Assembly (NCBI RefSeq): GCF_019145435.1
Contig: NZ_JAHSTS010000001.1
Location: 572,001 to 636,000, forward strand
Source: Pseudomonas ekonensis
Lineage (GTDB): Bacteria > Pseudomonadota > Gammaproteobacteria > Pseudomonadales > Pseudomonadaceae
Length of the DNA: 64,000 nt
Direction: 5' to 3'
Positions 59,668-64,000 of the stretch are shown here, in pieces (position 1 is the stretch's first letter; each line of letters starts with the position of its first letter). The translations under genes and the position numbers were made by a program. Below the pieces are notes generated by a model that saw only the letters and a list, made by a program, of their open reading frames with translations, did no database searches and had not been told where the DNA came from.

Positions 59668-61206
59668 TCAGGCCGCTTCGGTCTTGCTGCGGTTCTGCTC
59701 GACCTTGTTCAGGTAGGCCGCCAGCTTCTGTTGTTCGTCGGCGGTGGTGAACAGGCCCAGCTTGCTGCGGCGCCACAGGATGTCCTGGGCGCTGGTGGCC
59801 CACTCTTCGCTGCACAGGTAATCGACTTCGCGGGTGTAGAGCCCGCCGCCCAGGTGCTCGCCCATGTCGGCCAGGGTTTCCACGCCTTCGAGCATGCGCC
59901 AGGTGCGGCTGCCGTAGGTGGTGGCCCAGCGTCGGGCGATCTCGGTCGGCACCCAGTCGAACTTGTCGCGGATCAGCGCGCACAGCGCTTGCGGGGTGGT
60001 CATGTCTTCGCCGCCCGGGAGGGTGGCGCCGGCGGTCCAGCTCGGGCGCATCTGGGTGAAGTACGGCATCAGTTGCGCCATCGCCGACTCGGCCAGCTTG
60101 CGGTAGGTGGTCAGCTTGCCGCCGAACACCGACAGCAGCGGCGCCTCCTCGGTGCCGCCGGACAGCGCCAGGGTGTAGTCGCGGGTCACGGCCGACGGGT
60201 TGTCGGACTCGTCGTTGCACAGCGGACGCACGCCCGAATAGGTGTGCAGGATGTCGTCGCGGCCGATCTGCTTCTTGAAGTGGGCGTTGACCACTTTGAG
60301 CAGGTAATCGGTTTCGCCGTCAGTGATCGCCACCTGCGCCGGGTCGCCGGTGTATTCGCGGTCGGTGGTGCCGATCAGGGTCAGGCCGTTGAGGTACGGG
60401 ATGGTGAAGACGATGCGCTGGTCCTCGTTCTGCAGGATGTGCGCGTGATCGCCTTCGTACAGCTTCGGCACGATGATGTGGCTGCCCTGGATCAGACGGA
60501 TGCCGTAAGGCGATTCCATCTTCAGGTCGTCGCGGATGAACTTGGCGACCCACGGGCCGGCGGCGTTCACCAGGGCCTTGGCGGTGATCGAGAAGAGGCT
60601 GCCGTCGGCGCGCTCCAGGTGCAGGTGCCACAGGCCCTTGGTGCGGCGCGCGCTGACGCAGCGGGTCCGGGTGTGGATGTGCGCGCCTTTCTCGCGGGCG
60701 GCCATGGCGTTGAGCACAACGAGGCGGGCGTCATCGACCCAGCAGTCGGAGTATTCGAAGCCCTTGCTGATTTCGCTTTTCAGTGCGCTGTCGGCGCCGA
60801 ACTTCAGGCTCTTGGAGCCGGCGAGCTTTTCCCGCTTGCCGAGGTGGTCGTACAGGAACAGGCCGGCGCGGATCATCCAGGCCGGACGCAGGTGCGGGCG
60901 GTGCGGCAGCACGAAACGCATCGGCTTGACGATGTGCGGCGCCTTGGCCAGCAGCACTTCGCGTTCGGCCAGGGCTTCGCGCACCAGGCGGAATTCGTAA
61001 TGTTCGAGGTAGCGCAGGCCGCCGTGGATCAGCTTGCTGCTGGCCGAAGAGGTGTGGCTGGCCAGGTCGTCCTTTTCGCAAAGGAACACCGAGAGGCCGC
61101 GACCCGCGGCATCCGCTGCGATCCCCACGCCATTGATCCCGCCGCCGATCACGGCGATGTCGTAGACCTCGGAAAGAGGGGGCGTAGGCAAGGTAGAAGT
61201 GGGCAT
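59668..61206 (-). CDS. glpD: Aerobic glycerol-3-phosphate dehydrogenase GlpD
   Basis: A 512-residue membrane-associated flavoenzyme. FAD site AVIGGGINGVGIAADAAGRG is at about 18-37; further family motifs are SSKLIHGGLRYLEHYEF, ALVNAAGPW and YSGVRPL. It oxidises glycerol-3-phosphate to dihydroxyacetone phosphate and feeds electrons to quinone. Length matches E. coli GlpD (501). It lies downstream of glpR on the same strand, and GlpR-like palindromes precede it. Confidence 0.95.
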   Translation of the reverse strand: MPTSTLPTPPLSEVYDIAVIGGGINGVGIAADAAGRGLSVFLCEKDDLASHTSSASSKLIHGGLRYLEHYEFRLVREALAEREVLLAKAPHIVKPMRFVLPHRPHLRPAWMIRAGLFLYDHLGKREKLAGSKSLKFGADSALKSEISKGFEYSDCWVDDARLVVLNAMAAREKGAHIHTRTRCVSARRTKGLWHLHLERADGSLFSITAKALVNAAGPWVAKFIRDDLKMESPYGIRLIQGSHIIVPKLYEGDHAHILQNEDQRIVFTIPYLNGLTLIGTTDREYTGDPAQVAITDGETDYLLKVVNAHFKKQIGRDDILHTYSGVRPLCNDESDNPSAVTRDYTLALSGGTEEAPLLSVFGGKLTTYRKLAESAMAQLMPYFTQMRPSWTAGATLPGGEDMTTPQALCALIRDKFDWVPTEIARRWATTYGSRTWRMLEGVETLADMGEHLGGGLYTREVDYLCSEEWATSAQDILWRRSKLGLFTTADEQQKLAAYLNKVEQNRSKTEAA

Positions 61207-61246
61207 CGGCGGGCCTCGGGATCTTTTAGTTTTCTGTTTGGAAATC

Positions 61247-61260
61247 GAACATGAATGTTC
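61247..61260. promoter_or_regulatory. Candidate GlpR site upstream of glpD
   Basis: GAACATGAATGTTC is a perfect 14-base palindrome built from ATGTTC half-sites, as in GlpR operators. It lies 41 bases before the glpD start. Confidence 0.6.
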
Positions 61261-61345
61261 ATTTGCGAAAATGGTAGCCCATAAAGACGCGCACAGCCAG
61301 TCGCCTTCGATTGAAAAAACTCATCGAAGGGCGGCTAAAAGAAAA

Positions 61346-61360
61346 TATTCGAACATGAAA
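61346..61360. promoter_or_regulatory. Second GlpR-like half-site upstream of glpD
   Basis: The bases TATTCGAACATGAAA contain a TTCGAACAT element like the GlpR half-site. It could add to repression of glpD. Only one clear half-site is present. Nothing else is recognised between this and the REPIN. Confidence 0.4.
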
Positions 61361-61394
61361 TGCGCGTCAGAGCGCGGATGGGGGGCTGTGAGAT

Positions 61395-61491
61395 CGCCAT
61401 CGCGGGCAAGCCCGCTCCCACAGGGCTTTCGTCGTTCACAGAGCTGATGAACACGGCAGACACTGTGGGAGCGGGCTTGCCCGCGATGGCG
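61395..61491. repeat. REPIN between glpR and glpD
   Basis: Arm 61395-61422 (CGCCATCGCGGGCAAGCCCG and onward) and arm 61464-61491 are perfect 28-base reverse complements around a 41-base centre. This is the widespread Pseudomonas REP type with the core GGGAGCGGGCTTGCCCGCGA. Confidence 0.9.
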
Positions 61492-61519
61492 TCAGTGAAG
61501 ACGCCGAGCAACGAAGGGG

Positions 61520-62275
61520 TCAGACGACTTCCAGGCGAACCTTGTGCTGGTTCAGCAGTTGCATCAGCGCCGGCACCGGTTGCTGGTCGGTGACCAGGCA
61601 ATCGATCAGGCTGATCGGGCCCAGGCGGATCATGGCGTTGCGCCCGAACTTGCTGGAGTCGGCCGCCAGGATCACCTGCCGGGCATTGGCGATGATCGCC
61701 TGGGACACCCGCACTTCCTGGTAGTCGAAGTCGAGCAGGCTGCCGTCCTCGTCGATCCCGCTGATGCCGACCAGGGCGAAGTCCACCTTGAACTGGTTGA
61801 TGAAGTCGACGCTGGCCTGGCCGACCACGCCGCCGTCGCGGCGCACGTTGCCGCCGGTCAGCAGCACGTCGAAGTCATCCTTGGCGCTGAGCATCGAGGC
61901 GACGTGCAGGTTGTTGGTGATGATCTTCAGGTGGCTGTGGTTGAGCAGGGCGCGGGCGATGGATTCGGTGGTGGTGCCGATGTTGATGAACAGCGAGGCG
62001 TGATCGGGGATCTGCGCGGCGATGGCTTCGCCGATGCGTTGCTTTTCGTCGCGCATCTGGTCGGCGCGCATCGCATAGGCGGTGTTTTCGACGCTGGAAT
62101 CGTAGGCGGCGCCGCCGTGGTAGCGGCGCAGCAGGTTGGCTTCGGCGAGCTGGTTGATGTCGCGGCGGATGGTCTGCGGGGTGACAACGAACAGCGTGGC
62201 CATTTCCTCGATGCTGACATAGCCGCGTTCGCGGACCAGTTCGAGGATTTGCTGCTGACGGGGAGGCAGATTCAT
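61520..62275 (-). CDS. glpR: Glycerol regulon repressor GlpR (DeoR family)
   Basis: A 251-residue DeoR-family repressor, the usual GlpR length. The HTH is [36 protein letters not shown]; the sugar-phosphate sensing domain has [15 protein letters not shown] and [16 protein letters not shown]. Its ligand is glycerol-3-phosphate in known homologues. ATG 62275 with GGAAG upstream is preferred to an 18-codon longer frame. It lies between glpK and glpD. Confidence 0.93.
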   Translation of the reverse strand: MNLPPRQQQILELVRERGYVSIEEMATLFVVTPQTIRRDINQLAEANLLRRYHGGAAYDSSVENTAYAMRADQMRDEKQRIGEAIAAQIPDHASLFINIGTTTESIARALLNHSHLKIITNNLHVASMLSAKDDFDVLLTGGNVRRDGGVVGQASVDFINQFKVDFALVGISGIDEDGSLLDFDYQEVRVSQAIIANARQVILAADSSKFGRNAMIRLGPISLIDCLVTDQQPVPALMQLLNQHKVRLEVV

Positions 62276-62335
62276 GGGGCTTCCTTTGGGCTGCCGTGCA
62301 AAATTTGCCCATGATGCCGCAGGAATCACCTCCCG

Positions 62336-62371
62336 GCCAAGTTAGAACCCTATCGGGATCTCAAGCTTGGC
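62336..62371. terminator. Imperfect hairpin after glpK
   Basis: GCCAAG (62336-62341) pairs with CTTGGC (62366-62371), with a mostly complementary interior (AGAACCC / GGGATCT) and a TATC loop. It directly abuts the glpK stop on the minus strand. No U run is seen. Confidence 0.4.

Positions 62372-64000
<1,629 letters not shown>

Overview
The window looks like the chromosome of a fluorescent-group Pseudomonas. It is GC-rich and densely coded. It carries the Pseudomonas-type acidic amino acid transporter with its AauSR two-component system, a glpK-glpR-glpD block in Pseudomonas order, a GlpM homologue, REP/REPIN elements typical of the genus, and very large toxin-domain proteins common in plant-associated pseudomonads. 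No rRNA, tRNA, CRISPR array, insertion sequence or prophage was recognised. Species assignment is inference.

Layout. 1-4.9 kb: end of a CS1-type (alpha) chaperone-usher fimbrial operon (usher, adhesin-like, chaperone, major pilin, second adhesin-like). 4.9-13.1 kb: a large class A PBP-like protein and a 1639-residue leucine-rich-repeat protein with a NEL-type E3 ligase end. 13.6-18.8 kb: ProY-like permease, a GtrII/GtrA pair and a GltB-domain oxidoreductase. 19.2-29.1 kb: a signalling island. Five overlapping minus-strand genes encode two receiver-GGDEF-EAL proteins, a di-haem cytochrome c peroxidase, a membrane histidine kinase and a receiver-kinase. A divergent receiver-HD-GYP gene stands beside them. 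29.1-34.1 kb: Nudix, LysE and GNAT genes, then divergent metR/metE. 34.1-42.3 kb: a second giant toxin-like protein, an exported hydrolase and two lipoproteins. 42.3-49.6 kb: glpM, aauR, aauS, aatP, aatM, aatQ, aatJ, with a sigma-54 promoter and two AauR-like palindromes upstream of aatJ. 49.6-59.6 kb: a compact operon around tryptophan. 59.7-63.9 kb: glpD, glpR, glpK.

The most striking unit is 49.6-59.6 kb. A divergent LysR gene faces a minus-strand run encoding an MFS exporter, a small NTF2-like protein, a VanB-type reductase, Rieske oxygenase alpha and beta subunits, tryptophan 2-monooxygenase (IaaM), indoleacetamide hydrolase (IaaH) and a tryptophan permease (Mtr). This joins the indole-3-acetamide route to auxin with an oxygenase system resembling IacCDF, but none of the other iac genes is present. 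The natural reading is uptake of tryptophan, conversion to indole-3-acetic acid, oxidation of that or a related indole, and export. The final product cannot be read from sequence.

The second notable unit is the 19-29 kb island. Its two GGDEF-EAL proteins are degenerate in opposite halves, the HD-GYP protein has lost most metal ligands, and a periplasmic haem peroxidase is translationally coupled to the kinases. This suggests a redox- or peroxide-linked c-di-GMP circuit.
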